Source: Cladosporium sp. IMV 00045
Taxonomy: Eukaryota > Ascomycota > Dothideomycetes > Cladosporiales > Cladosporiaceae
Length of the DNA: 64,000 nucleotides
Reading direction: 5' to 3'
Assembly: GCA_001931905.2 (NCBI GenBank)
Contig: MSJI02000061.1
Span: 62,001-126,000, forward strand
Position 1 is the first letter of the stretch. The number at the start of each line of letters is the position of its first letter. Shown here piece after piece: positions 44,232 to 56,163 of the stretch. The notes below the pieces were generated by a model. That model saw only the letters and a list, made by a program, of their open reading frames with translations, made no database searches and had not been told where the DNA came from. Both the position numbers and the translations under genes were made by a program.

Positions 44232-46541
44232 TCAAAGGCTGATTGAGAATTCCTTTTCCTTTGTAACAAAATCCATGAAGTCTTGCAACTCAGGAACACA
44301 CTCTGCGGCATCGTCCACAACGAAAACCGCTGGCTGGCCGTAAGGCGCCGGCACCTTGACGTCCTGACCGCCCTCGTATTTCGTGCCAGTCCAGACATGC
44401 GTGAAAGTGCGGTCCTCATTCCCAGGCAGATACACCTCCAGCTCGTCGACATCGGGATCGACCACTGGCGCCACGTACAAGTGAGCACCGAGGTAAAAGC
44501 TTTCGAACCTGATCTCTCTAGTCTTCAAATCATCCGGGTGGTACATGACTGGAGAGCGGAGCAGTGGCCAGCCCTTCGTTTCACTCTCGGTCTCCAAGAC
44601 GTGGCGTCTGTACGGGCCGAGCGAGACGAACATGCGGGCGTTATAGGCGTACCAATCGTAGGTAGACTCGTTGGAATAGAACTGGGCGTTCACCGATGGG
44701 ATGTTGCCCTCGTGGCTTCGGAAAACTGAGCTGGATACAGCTGCCATCTCACCCCAGCGGCCAAGGACTTCGGCAGAGCGAGTCAAGTTGTAGTCGTCAT
44801 AGGTAAGAGTAGTGGTATATCCGCCAATATCAGAGTGCATCTGAGCATAACCAGACAAGCCCATGTGAACTTGGCTCGTAATGGCAGACTTGAGGCCATC
44901 ATTCACGCCCCAGTTGACGTTCTGATCGCCAACCCAGAATAGGTTGGTATATCTGGCTGAGCCTGTTGAGGCAGAACGGTGAAACAGCAACGCTTCATCC
45001 TCGAGGCCAAGCTCTTCAACAACCCCACGCTGGAATTTCGCCCAAAGGTAGGGGTAGCGGTTGTGGGAATAGAAGGCATCGCGTACCATGCCAGTAAAGC
45101 TGACGTCCGGGGTGATGGGCGTGTATTCGCCAAAATCCGTCATGAAACCGCTGATGTTGGCGTTCCACACTTGGTCACGCATGATCTCGGCGAACCATTT
45201 TTGAAGATCCGGGTTCGCGATATCGATGATACCAGCCTCTAATCCAGGACCCGACGAGATCACCGCGGTGCTGTTGGTAGTGGTATTCCAGACAAAGTAG
45301 CCGAGAGCATCTGCCTCATTGTAAAGATTCCGGTCGTAGCCGGATTCCTTGCTACTAACGTTTGTGAGGAATGTGTTGACGTAGCTGAGCGTGCGTACGT
45401 TGTGGTTGTCCCGGAGAGCTTGAACGAACTCCGGCCACGCCGGGTACAGCTCCTTGTCAGACTCCCAGTTCCACCAAAGCCTGCTAATGTTGACGTATGG
45501 GCCAGGCTGCTCGTGGATGCCCTCCCAATCTTGCAGCCACACGCCCGCAATGGGACAGCTGAGGTTCAAGCCTTGCTGCACGATTCTTTTTACCTTCTCT
45601 TCGCCACCTTGAATGCCGAGAATGGCACCACTGTCAACCCATTTTGGCAGCGTTGGCATCCTGCCAGTATACTCCGTGAGTTTTTCAACCGCCTCGAACA
45701 TGTCATGGCTATTGCCGAAAGCGCCTGAAACGCTAAGGCTATCATATCTGACTTCGATCGAGTTGGGATCTTTGAAGTTGAAAGTGGAATACCCGGTGGA
45801 TTCCTCGTTAAGATAGAAGAAACCTCCGTTAGTCGTGATGTAAGAGGGGTTTGCCGTGTAAGTAGTGACTTCGTCTCCGCCATGGAATCCTCCGCCCTCA
45901 TTTTGAAGGCTGGTGATAGGCTCGTCGCCGCGACCAACACCTTGTTCGCGAGTGAAGACAGGGACAGTCTGATTCTTCAGTGAGCCGAAAGAAGCCTGCG
46001 CACCCAAGCCGTAGATTCCTTCATTGTTGGTCGATGGAAGCCTCATGAAGACCTTGTTCAAGCTAACATCAGAGGATGATGTATCTTCTACCTCGATGTC
46101 GAAAGCCACGCGAGGTGAAAGACCCTCCGGAAGCCAGAGATTGAAGGTGTAGGGTGTGGAAATGGTGCCGCAATCGAGAAGAAATCCAGAGACCTGAATG
46201 GCTGTAGACAAAGTTGCATTATCTCGGTGGGCCAAGTCAATGTTTGTGATGTTTTGGCCTTGGCACTTATGGCTATCGACATTGGTGATGTTGAACGCTC
46301 CATCGGCGGAGGTCTTGATGTCGTCCCCAACGCTGGCACTTATGAATGGCCAGCTAGACTCTGATGACCATATGGTATCATTGCCGTCCGAAAAACGCAG
46401 GTTGTTTGACTCCTTTGTGAGAGCGTAAGGTCCGAATCTCCATGCGTCATTTCCGCCGATTGATTTTGAGAGATCTAAGGGAGACGATGTTGCTGGAAGA
46501 GCCAGCAATGCATAAGAAGCGGCATGTAACCACGACGCCAT
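44232..46541 (-). CDS. Secreted GH31 glycosidase, sulfoquinovosidase-like
   Basis: A retaining alpha-glycosidase of family GH31; 769 residues, one exon. Signal peptide MASWLHAASYALLALPATSS; many N-glycosylation sites (NIT, NLS, NVS), hence probably extracellular. Catalytic nucleophile D469 in FMTDFGEYTP; acid/base D539 in WVGDQNVNW. Around the active site it resembles bacterial sulfoquinovosidase YihQ more than starch-type GH31: LGIQGG (Q311), QDWEGI, SRLWWNW (R354-x-x-W357) and HSDIGGYTT (Y575). From the literature as I recall it, the equivalent Gln, Arg, Trp and Tyr of YihQ bind the sulfonate group. Substrate is therefore inferred to be sulfoquinovosyl glycerol or lipid; alpha-glucosidase or alpha-xylosidase activity remains possible. 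Neighbours are other carbohydrate enzymes. Confidence 0.85.
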   Translation of the reverse strand: MASWLHAASYALLALPATSSPLDLSKSIGGNDAWRFGPYALTKESNNLRFSDGNDTIWSSESSWPFISASVGDDIKTSADGAFNITNVDSHKCQGQNITNIDLAHRDNATLSTAIQVSGFLLDCGTISTPYTFNLWLPEGLSPRVAFDIEVEDTSSSDVSLNKVFMRLPSTNNEGIYGLGAQASFGSLKNQTVPVFTREQGVGRGDEPITSLQNEGGGFHGGDEVTTYTANPSYITTNGGFFYLNEESTGYSTFNFKDPNSIEVRYDSLSVSGAFGNSHDMFEAVEKLTEYTGRMPTLPKWVDSGAILGIQGGEEKVKRIVQQGLNLSCPIAGVWLQDWEGIHEQPGPYVNISRLWWNWESDKELYPAWPEFVQALRDNHNVRTLSYVNTFLTNVSSKESGYDRNLYNEADALGYFVWNTTTNSTAVISSGPGLEAGIIDIANPDLQKWFAEIMRDQVWNANISGFMTDFGEYTPITPDVSFTGMVRDAFYSHNRYPYLWAKFQRGVVEELGLEDEALLFHRSASTGSARYTNLFWVGDQNVNWGVNDGLKSAITSQVHMGLSGYAQMHSDIGGYTTTLTYDDYNLTRSAEVLGRWGEMAAVSSSVFRSHEGNIPSVNAQFYSNESTYDWYAYNARMFVSLGPYRRHVLETESETKGWPLLRSPVMYHPDDLKTREIRFESFYLGAHLYVAPVVDPDVDELEVYLPGNEDRTFTHVWTGTKYEGGQDVKVPAPYGQPAVFVVDDAAECVPELQDFMDFVTKEKEFSISL

Positions 46542-47288
46542 GGTGCCGGCAAGTAGCTGTCTGCTACGTTTGTTGAGGAAAGAAAATGCTTGAGAACGTA
46601 GTCAATCCACCTGCAGACATGAGCCAGTGCGAGAGAGCTTTATATCATATCATCGGCGTTTGAAGAGGCCACTTGCAATGGAAGTTGCCTCTATGTGGGC
46701 GACCCTGTGGAGAAATCTTTTGGAAGTGTATCATTTGATTAATGATCCATGCACCAATTATTCAATTCCGTCTTGAGCCGAAGTAAAGTATCGCCTTCTT
46801 CGAGTCAAGCGATGTAGCATTCGAGCCTGTTTGGACCCATACATGACAGGCTACAGTGGGGAATGACGGGGTTTGACGAGCATGCCCTGCGGGCATGTGG
46901 GCGTGAAAAACGTGGAGGGAGGTGGACAGTGGACCTTCGTTGAAGCTTAATAACATTTTCTCCCGGCTGAAGTGTCTTCCGCATTGTTATGGACGTCATC
47001 GCATGCACTCTGTTCCACCCTGACCATTCCGAAATTAATTCAAATTTTTTCACCCTACCAGCCAAATCGAGAACATTAGGCGAGATATCGTCTGATTTAA
47101 TAATGGAGTAGACAGCAAGGTTTGATGTATTCATTTTGAACATGGCTTAGGTGTAATGAGAGGTTGCATCGATTGGAGATGATAAACTTCCTCATTCGTT
47201 GTTCGTAGAGCCGAATATCGCTACCAAAAGCGATGATACTGTGCCCCCAAACCACATCCAAACAAAAGAACATACTTTCTTGCTAAGC
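46542..47288. other. Intergenic region, GH31 promoter
   Basis: 747 bases between the GH31 start and the pectate lyase stop. I found no GGCTAA element here, unlike the two promoters farther right, and no gene. Confidence 0.5.
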
Positions 47289-48354
47289 TCACACTCCAAT
47301 CTCCTCCGATGGTCCTGCAAAATACATGATGTCGTTCGGCACATCGTATGGATCACGTAAAACGTAGTCGTAGAACTCGCTCGCATCGAAGACTTCCTCG
47401 CTACGGACGTCCAGCATGGTTTCGCCGGTGCAGTCCTTGAAGACCAGCCAGTTTGACTTGATCGTCGCATTCGGGCCTGCAACGAGGGGATCATTGACAT
47501 TCTCGTAATATGATGTCTCGACAAGCAGACTAGTGTTGCCTCGTGCATAGTTTCCATAAGAAGTCAAGTTGCGGTGATAGTTGTTATACATGTGGCACAT
47601 CTCTAAATTGTCGGCGCTAGGATTGCGAGCGTGAGTAGAGTTGAAGAAGTTGTCGTTGATTGTGACTTTGGCCGTTACATTGCTCGTCCAGCCGATACCC
47701 AAAGCTTTGTTGTGTTCGGATAGAATGTTGTTAGAGACCGTGATGTAGTCTGTGTCGCGGCGGAGGTCGATGAGTCCATCGTTCATTCTAGCAAACTGTT
47801 GAAGGACCTGGTCAGTCGCTGATGGCTGACCGTGGCTGTGAAGATTTGGAATGCACACTTACCTTCACATGATCGATCCAGATATTAGTACCGGTGTCTA
47901 CTTGTATGCCATCCCAGTCTTCGGTTTTGCCAGCCCAATCCTCTGGAATTCGAGTATCTGAGATCTCGAGGTTCCGCAGAATGATGTTGCTTTGCTGCTT
48001 AATCGTGAAACCACCACCAATCAGGTGGGCCGTAGCATTGATGCCGATGATAGTCTTGTTGCTGGCAATTGGTATTTCATAACCTAGTGGGTCTGAAATA
48101 ATCTCCCCATCGACCCGAATGATCAATGGTTCGTCACTACCAGCGTAGGTCTTCAATTCTTCATGGGTTGTTGCGACAACCACACCACCGCCCCGTCCGC
48201 CGTATGTTCCGCCATTGAGTGAAGCAAAGCCATGTGCCTCATCTTCACATCGTTCGCAATTTAGGACTTGACGTTTCGTCGGCGCGCTAGAGACAAGGTG
48301 TGAAAGGAGGAAGCCAAAGACGACATAGATGTTTCCCGCAAGTGATTTAGCCAT
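47289..48354 (-). CDS. Pectate lyase, family PL1
   Basis: Cleaves polygalacturonate by beta-elimination with Ca2+, outside the cell. Exons 48354-47863 and 47795-47289 (67-base intron) encode 332 residues. Signal peptide MAKSLAGNIYVVFGFLLSHL followed by SSAPTKR, a Kex2-type site. Right-handed beta-helix features: GGRGGGVVVATTHEELKTY, NKTIIGINATAHLIGGGFT, DWDGIQVDTGTNIWIDHVKF and DGLIDLRRDTDYITVSNN, then the ARNPSADNLEMCHMYNN segment with the catalytic Arg region. The frame extends nine codons upstream of the chosen ATG, but the signal peptide fits the later one. A GGCTAAA element lies in its promoter. Confidence 0.92.
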
Positions 48355-48843
48355 GTTGCCCGTATATGTAGATAGATACAACTCTATCTTGGAATATCGT
48401 CAAATCACACCTTTTATGTCAGGTATTTGAACTGGGAGCCTCCTCTCATAATCAAGCATGTGACCTGACTTGCGGGTCTTGTAGCCAAGTGCATATTTAG
48501 CCGGCATGAAAGTCTGTACGAATGCCATGGCGGAATTGAATTATGCCGGCAGCTCAAATACTACCCATATGGTCCATCGCGACCTATGGAGGAGAATCAG
48601 CCTCGGAATTAAGGAGGGCAGTCTGGGAATATTGAGGGGTGTGCATTTATTGCATGCTTGGTTTTTGTTGGACGTCAGGTTTGAGCACTGTGCATTCCTC
48701 GCGAGTCAAGGTTCGAGCGCAAACGATGTTGTGATGCGATTCAATTCTTTTCCAGTTTATATGATTGCACGACTAGACGTGGCAGCTTTCAGAGAGCAGT
48801 ACCACAACGCTGAGAACGAACTGGTGTATGGCTCTACATAGAT
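48355..48843. promoter_or_regulatory. Pectate lyase promoter with a GGCTAAA element
   Basis: 489 bases. TTTAGCC at 48497-48503 is GGCTAAA on the minus strand, the direction of the lyase, about 145 bases from its start. This matches the XlnR/Xyr1 consensus known from xylanolytic promoters. Binding is inferred. Confidence 0.45.
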
Positions 48844-50497
48844 CTAAGACTCGAATGCTGCAAATTTGAACACAGCAGGTTGCAGGCACCGCTCCATCTC
48901 CCCGAACGCATACAACCCTAACTTCATACCCGTAAAAGCAGCTCCGACTTGCGGATCGCGGGTCATAATATCGGTGCTCACTGAACCAATCCATGTAACG
49001 TCGTCAAGGTTGCTTGATGCTTCTTTCGCGTGATGCAGCTCTCGGAATCCAAGCTTGTACGTCAAATCCTGACAATCGACAAGTAAAAGCACATCTGCGT
49101 CGGTAGTTTCCAATGGGATCTCGACTATGTCTCCCTCGGCAGGTCGAAAACGAATAAATCGTCCATTGCCAGAAGATGCACGACGCAAGCCAATACTGCT
49201 GTACGTGAAGTAATTCCACCATACGACGGTACCGGCTTCGGTCCGAATCGATTCAGGCCTGAAGTCAAGCTGCGTCGACCACAGTGTTCGACGTGCATTC
49301 TGCTTGCGGAGGAACATGGTCGGTGCAGCAGGTACGCTGAGGCCGTAGGGACCCCCGTAAAGCTCGAGATGCTGTGGTGTACCCGTTAAAGCAAATCCAC
49401 GCTTGATGGGAGTATCTATCTTCGTCAGTAAAGGGCCCAGATCAAGGACTTGAGCACTTACTCTTGCGATACCACCCTAGCTGCATTTCTGGTGTGCTGA
49501 AATCGTCGCGCCAAGTCTTGGGTTGCTCCAACAGATATCCTTCTGGAACCTCTTGTTGTAGATTGATTGCTTTGCCGTTGTTGAATGTCGGCCAATCATT
49601 TTCCCATTCAACCGGAATGAGTATTGTTTCCCTGCCGAAGATTGAGGTGTGAAACTTGTCTGCTTGTTTCAAAGGGCGTACGGCCAAGCTCACTGCCCAC
49701 CACCGACCCTTCTCATCCGTGACGAGATCGCAATGTCCAGTGTTCTGGATCTTATCTTGGGTGGTGTTGCGCCAGAGTGGGTTTTGTGGGCCTAACTCGT
49801 AGGGTCCAAACGGGCTTTCTTTGCTTCTCATCACCCATTCGCTATGCCCCGACTCTGTTCCACCCTCAGCGGTGAATAGATAGTAATATTCACCGATCTT
49901 GAAGATGTGCGAGCCTTCTGAAACTCCAGAGCTCGACTCTCTAACCATGCGAGGCTGTGATGTCGAATTCCCGCTCTCCAGATCGATGGTGCAGACGTGA
50001 ATGGAGAAGTCTTTCAGTTTACTCGTTGGCGACCGATCAACTTTGCGATATGTGGTCGATAAATAGACTGTTCCATCGTCGTCCCAAAAGAGGTCTTGAT
50101 CAAATCCAGGCTGGTCAAAGTAAGCAGGATCCGACCAAGAATCGGAGTCCCAGATGTTGTTTGTCTTGACATAGAAGCCTCGCGGCCATACACGATCGTC
50201 GACTTGTGGTCTATAGCGATCAAACACCGCTGTGGTGAGGTAAAAAACGCCATTGTGGTATCGCAAAGTTGCGGCCCAGACACCACCGCCAGGCTCGACT
50301 GTCTTGATATCCAGCTGGCTTTTCCTCGTCAAGGCATGTCCGATTAGCCTCCAGTCAATCAAGTCGGTACTGTGATATATTGCGGCCCCTGGGAAGTATT
50401 CGAAGGTCGAGGTGGTACAGTAATAGTCTGAGCCAACTCGTATGATCGATGGATCAGGGTTGAATCCCGGTATGATTGGGTTGTTGATGTTAGGCAT
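48844..50497 (-). CDS. GH43 beta-xylosidase / alpha-L-arabinofuranosidase
   Basis: An inverting glycosidase with a five-bladed propeller. Exons 50497-49462 and 49415-48844 (46-base intron) encode 535 residues from MPNINNPIIPGFNPDPS; the frame continues 6 codons upstream without ATG. Catalytic triad by family pattern: base D15 (FNPDPS), pKa modulator D133 (GFDQDLFWDDDG) and acid E194 (SEGSHIFK). The C-terminal part (about 340-535) is the beta-sandwich domain of this subfamily (TWRDDFSTPEMQLGWY onward). No signal peptide, so it is probably intracellular, acting on imported xylo- or arabino-oligosaccharides. It diverges from a sugar transporter gene, which fits that role. Confidence 0.92.
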
Positions 50498-51167
50498 TTT
50501 GGTATTCCAGATCACACGACAAACTGGAGAGTTGAGCCTGCAGAATCATGTGCATCTCTTGATTGCTTTACCATCGGCAAAGGAGCTAACAGAACCCCGC
50601 CATCGCCTATAGCAGGCGAATTTGTTACAGTCGAGTTGTTGAGCCAAGACGTAGGACCAAGAGCGGAAAACTATCTTGCAGAAATGTTTGGTTCTGAAGG
50701 ATGGTGAACGCGGGGTGTTGTTCATGTGTCAATCGGTTTCCATCAATCACCGTCGGCAGACACGACGTTTGCGTATGCTTTGAAATAGGGTTCATACCAC
50801 ATCCAGGAGGTCCACCAATCACGAGAACAAAGATCGACATGGATCGACAGAGGGTTAAGCACAACAACAAAGCTATCGCTAAAGCTTCGTGACATGGACA
50901 TCAACACCCTTATCGTTATATTCGTTGCTGCTGCCCCTCACGTTGCCAAGTCAAGCAATGCACCATACCTGCTTTGCCTCGTACACAGCTGCACCGAAGA
51001 ATCCAAGGCAAAATCGCTTGTAGCTTGATGACCCGGCTAAAAGCAAAGAATGATGGCACACATCTTGAATATCATAAGCAGCCAGCCATTATGGAAAGAG
51101 ATATCAATCTGCTCCACAGACTAGTCATCACTCTCTCAAGCCCTAAGTCACCTTCACCATCGACAAC
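50498..51167. promoter_or_regulatory. Divergent promoter GH43 / sugar transporter
   Basis: 670 bases. GGCTAAAA at 51035-51042 matches the XlnR/Xyr1 element (GGCTAAA) and lies about 130 bases from the transporter start. No protein gene is supported inside. Confidence 0.5.
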
Positions 51168-53038
51168 ATGGCAGTGAAGAAACAAAGGGTCTACGCCTGG
51201 TATGTCTGCCTTGTGGCAGCGCTTTCGATGATTCTGTATGGTTATGATTCTTCGACATTCAATGCTATCCAAGGCTCGCCGAATTGGAAGGAATACTTCC
51301 ATAATCCTGGCCCGAATGTTATCGGTTCCGTAAATACAGCATATACCGTTGGTGGCATCGTTGCTGGTATGTCTTCTTCAAAGATCGAAGTGCAAGATGA
51401 GCTCGCTCACACGGCGATCTAGGCGTGTTCTTCTCAGCTCCCATCTCAGACCGATGGGGTCGCAAAGTAGCGTATGTAAAAGCCCAGGGCGTTCGCGAAT
51501 GGACAGCACTAAATATTCCGCGTCAGAATCATCGTCGGCTGCGTGATTGTCATCGCAGCCACCTTCGTCTCGACATTCTCCCCACGCAACATGGGTGGCA
51601 TGATCGCAGGTCGTGCGATTGTCGGCATCGGCCAGGGAATTACGTTGCCGGCTGGGCCAACGTACATCAGTGAAAGTCAGTCGACGCACTTCTCAAGGAT
51701 CTTGATCAAAGTAATAAGACTCTGATTCGTCTCGTGTAGTTGCTCCTGCCGAATCGCGAGGTGCGATTATGAGCTTCTGGTAAGACTCTCAAATGCGACA
51801 GCGTCTCATAGAAAACGCCATCATCACTGACACCCTTCCAGGCAGATGAACTTCTCCGTCGGCAGTTTCCTCGCCTACTGGATCAACTACGCCTGCTCCA
51901 ACTACAGCGACCGCCTCGGCGACTGGGACTGGCGCACGACGCTGATTTTCCAGCTTCTCGCGCCGTTGATCATCATCCCCCTGATCTACTTCTGCCCCGA
52001 AAGCCCTCGCTGGTACATCAAGAAAGACCGCGTCGAAGAAGCCGTCAAAGCCCTGCAGTTGATCAGAGAAGACAACGAACGCGTGCAGGCCGAGGCGAGC
52101 GATATCTGCCGCGCGATCCAGTTCGAGAAAGACAATAACATCACTGGCTACTCGGCGCTTTGGAAGGATAAGTCGATCAGACGGCGATTGCGTGAGTTGC
52201 GGCAGACCATAAGCGTCCCAAAAGTTGGAGCTAACATGATTTCCACCGCAGTACTCGCAATCCTCCTAAACGTCGGCCAGCAACTCTCCGGCCAAGGCTC
52301 GCTGAACAACTACAGCACGATCATCTACCAGAACGTCTTCTCCAACAACTCCACGATTCAACTTATCAACGCGCTTAACGGCACCTTCGGAATCCTCTTC
52401 ACGCTCAACGCAACCTGGATCGTCGACCGCTACGGCCGCCGCTTCCTCCTACTCGTCGGCGCCATCGGCATGGCAGTCTGCATGATCACCGCCGCCGCCG
52501 TCGTGACGGAAACTCCAGGCGGCTCAGACGGCGAGAAGTCTCGGCCAATTGGCATCGCGACCGTCTTTCTGATGTTCCTGTTCGCCTTCTTTTTCAAGCC
52601 TTCGTGGGGCGCTACCACCTGGATTTGGACTGGCGAGATTTTCAGCATGAATGTGCGCAATCAGGCGATTGCTATCGCGGCGCAGTCGCAGAATGTCGCG
52701 AATGCCGTTTTGCAGCAGATTTTCCCGCTCTTCTTGGCAAACGAGGGCTTTTATGCGTAAGTTGGAGACCTTGCGAACGGGACATGTCCATTTGGAGAAG
52801 TTTTGGGCTGACACCTGATACCAGAATGTACATGTTCGGCGCCATCTGCGTGCTGCTCTTCTTCTATGTGTGGTTCTTCATTCCGGAAACGAAAAATGTG
52901 CCTTTGGAAGAGATAGACATTCTGTTCGGTGGAGCTGTGCATACGGATGCAGAAATCGGAACGAAGCAGGGCGACATCACTGTTGAGTTGGTGGAGCAGT
53001 CGGCGGGTAAGCGAGGATCTCGCGACGAGCATGCCTAG
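51168..53038 (+). CDS. MFS sugar transporter (sugar porter family)
   Basis: A 12-span sugar:H+ symporter. Seven exons (51168-51366, 51423-51471, 51527-51675, 51740-51779, 51842-52191, 52252-52756, 52825-53038) give 501 residues. Sugar porter signatures: DRWGRK after span 2, ESRGAIMSFWQM, PESPRWYIKKDR, NVGQQLSGQGSLNNYSTII, DRYGRR and the closing FFIPETKNVPLEEID. The intron at 52192-52251 is 60 bases without a stop, so retention would add 20 residues without shifting the frame. The specific sugar cannot be read; the divergent pairing with GH43 suggests xylose, arabinose or short oligomers. Confidence 0.92.
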
Positions 53039-53275
53039 TTTGATTGTCAACGAGATTGGGAATATGGTGAATGGCAATTTCAGGTTGTTGATCAACCACA
53101 ACAACATGTACGCTCTGATAAGTAAACAACGCGTGAGCGCGTGCATGCATCTTGACGCATCATGTCGAAACGTCAATTGACAGATTCCCTCCTATTAATG
53201 AGTCTGAACTTGGGCGAAAAATCGGGTATCGTGACTGCGTACAGATGTAGAGAAGAATGTAGTAGAGAATTAGGA

Positions 53276-55066
53276 TTAAGCATCCTCGCTGCCTGCTGTT
53301 TTAACACCATCCTCGTTAGCCAAGGCCTTCTTCCAAGCGCTTTCAAATCCCTGGGCTCCAGCAGTCTGGGGCTGAGGTGCATCGTCTTGGACGGCAACAT
53401 TTGTCGTTTCCGGTAGCGGACCCTCTGCGCTCTGAGCCGGATCCATCGGCTCCGGGGGGACGATGATTCCAGATTCGACGAACGAGGATTCCCGTGGCTC
53501 AGCGGGCTGCACCTTAGGCGCATTTGCCGGCGCATTGTCATCTTCTGCTAATTCGTATTCGATGTTGCTCGAGTAGATTACCGCAGCGAAGGCTTCGAGA
53601 TCAGGAACCTGCTCCATGGTAGCCAGATATTCGTTGCCCATCGATTCTTGCGGTGCAATTCCTGCGAGAGTCTCAAGCTCAGCTGTACCGAGCATGGAGT
53701 GCGCCTGCCTGCAGAAGACGGGCAGAATGTGCGCGATCTTGCACTTGACATCTGAGATCTCGGTGACCCGCGGTGCATTGTCCTTAGCCAGCCCGCCAGT
53801 CTTAAAAGACTCCATACCAACACGGTGGTCGATCAGGTTGGAGAAACCAGAGTCAAGCAGGCGGGTCAAGACGAAAGAAAACGTAGGTGAGTCGATTAGG
53901 TCGGATGTTTCGTCCAGCAATTTCCGCAAGGCATGCGTGATCTCCATCTCGGCAGACATCGGATCCTGTGCGGCATCGTGCGAGGGTGATTCATCGCTGT
54001 CAGACATGCCGGCTTGCCTGATGACAAACTGCTCTTCCTCCTGTGGTGGCAGCAAGTAAGATAGCCATCTCATCTGGCGACGCTCTTCGTCCGTCGAGCC
54101 TTCAATCTGTTTCCGCACCTGCATGATCAGATCGGACAAACGTTCCATGCTAATGTCTTCCCTGATGTTCACAGCTCCAAAGACGTCTTTCACTGCAGCC
54201 ATGACACGCTCCATCATATGCTTACTGCCACGGTGTAGGAGCCACCAGCTGAATGTAAGGTACTTGCGATTTGTTTCAAAGTCGTTTCCGTAGAAGTTCT
54301 CGATGTTATCGTCATCCCGGTTCTCCAAAGAAATCGTGGAAGATTGCGTGTTGGCTTGCGGGTTGGCCAAGCTGACCACAGAGGAGAGGTAAGTGCGTCG
54401 GCCGAGGAGATTGAGTTGGATTCGAGTAAGGATGTTGAGTAGGGAAATCGTGTAGAGCAGCGTGAGCGCCCGCGTGATAGCTGAACACATGTCAGTACTT
54501 GCTTGACCTGGCGACAGACTCTTGACCTACAATTTATTTTCATCTCCTGCCAGAGCTGCGCCTTACTCCGCTTGGGCCTCAACCCATTATCTCCCACACT
54601 GCTCGCCATCTGGCTGGCGTGTACAAAGCTGCCGCTGCTCGCATCGTCGGTCACACTGGGCGGTACCGAGGGATATTCTGTCGAAGCCGCTTCCGACTGA
54701 CCCAAGCGATTCAACCTCTCTTGCCTCTCTTGCTGTAGCTGTTCGGTGATCTGTTCGACGGGAAGTGCACCGATGATCTCATCTCGGATGGTTGGGAGTA
54801 AAGCCAGGACGGTATAGGTGCAGTCTTCTTGGTTTTGCTCGAATCGACGTCGCAAGCTGTATGCGAGTCAGCGCTACCCTTCGCGGTTGATAAAATCGCA
54901 TATCATACTTCTCTTTCGCGATCCTGTCCTCGCTCATGCGCTGCCGCGCCTCTGAGATCTTGCCCAGCACATATTGCCCAGCGACGTAAGCAGCGCCGAT
55001 AACGCCAGCGCCAATGGCGATGTTGGTGCGATTGCGTCGGAACCAGCGACGCGTAGCTGCAATCAT
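53276..55066 (-). CDS. PEX3: Peroxin 3 (Pex3)
   Basis: Pex3 is the peroxisomal/ER membrane anchor that receives Pex19 with its membrane-protein cargo. Exons 55066-54909, 54856-54531 and 54480-53276 (introns 52 and 50 bases) give 562 residues. The N-terminal basic stretch plus span (RRWFRRNRTNIAIGAGVIGAAYVAG) is the targeting anchor. NLRRRFEQNQEDCTYTVLALLP, then LWQEMKINSITRALTLLYT and LTRIQLNLLGRR, are the conserved core; the C-terminal 90 residues are acidic/Pro-rich and variable. Longer than yeast Pex3 (441), as usual for filamentous fungi. Confidence 0.93.
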
Positions 55067-56163
55067 CGCAGCATGCGTGTGTTTTTGTTATGAATGAGGA
55101 TTAATATGGTATGCGTTTTGGCGTGTGAGGACCCAAATCAATGGTGGGAGATGGTTATCACACGCGAGTGACTGCAGTTGAGTTCACGCGAATGACGAGG
55201 TGTGGCCGGGAGCCGAGGCAAGCGCATCTGGTCTCACATCAAAGTCCATCGCCCACGACCGCAACAAACATCAAGTGCGACCAACGACAAATGACCTCTG
55301 GCATTCGGTGGTGATATCCAAAACAGCCTTACCAAACTTGTGTCTCGATTCCAGAGGAGCAAAGACAATTACAGGGGACGCCTGTGCATCTAGGCACGCG
55401 TATCGAATCACCAACTCTAGTAACGTACCCAACTTCATTCTTCCGAATCGCCTCTTTCCGGAAAATTACCTGAAGACATTGGCATCCAAGCACGAGACCA
55501 GCAGATATTTTCTGCAGGTTTCTTGAGAAGAGAGGTTTATCACGCCACTGCTGTACGACCAGCAGATCTGGAAAGCTTCCTGCGATGCCAATGCTAAGGA
55601 TATCGGATGATTATCGTAGCACCACAGGAGCCATCTCCTTGAAGGCGCAGACGGAAAGCATGGAAGGGACGGATATGCTGAGTATGGGTAGATGTCGCTC
55701 CGCCATGTCGAGGATCAATCTGTGCATCCCGGCTCGCCTATTACTGATGAGTGTCTCCGTCCTGCATCCTCTCGATGAGCGGCGCAGCCTAATCGGGAAA
55801 ACAGCGCCGCCACATCACGTGATATACCCTGATCTGGTATTCGCGCCAGCACGACGAGGTCATTAACCTTGGAGCATGACCAATGTATATGCTAATGCCA
55901 TGCTTTGACATGCTCCCGCTTTGATTCGGGCAGTCCCCCGAACCGTATTGCGACGTAGAGATTTTTTCTACTCATGTTCACGTTGTCGCCAGAGCACATA
56001 TATTTGGCCCTCCCGGCCTGACTTACGATCAGGCTCAAGACTCAACTCGCACCAGACGACTGTAATAAATCCAAGCAATTCTTCTAAGGCATCTGCCATA
56101 CTCGAATACTCACGAATCTCTCTTTTTCTTTTATCTTTCTCCCAACTTAATCAACTCACCTCA
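55067..56163. other. Divergent promoter region, no gene seen
   Basis: About 1.1 kb between PEX3 and the first small paralogue. Several short frames on the plus strand lack features. A pyrimidine-rich stretch precedes 56164. Confidence 0.5.

Noticed and set aside
50625..50870. Small minus-strand frame with GGPPGCG resembling a P-loop
   Set aside because: Only 81 codons, no Lys-Ser/Thr after the Gly loop, and it lies in the GH43/transporter promoter.
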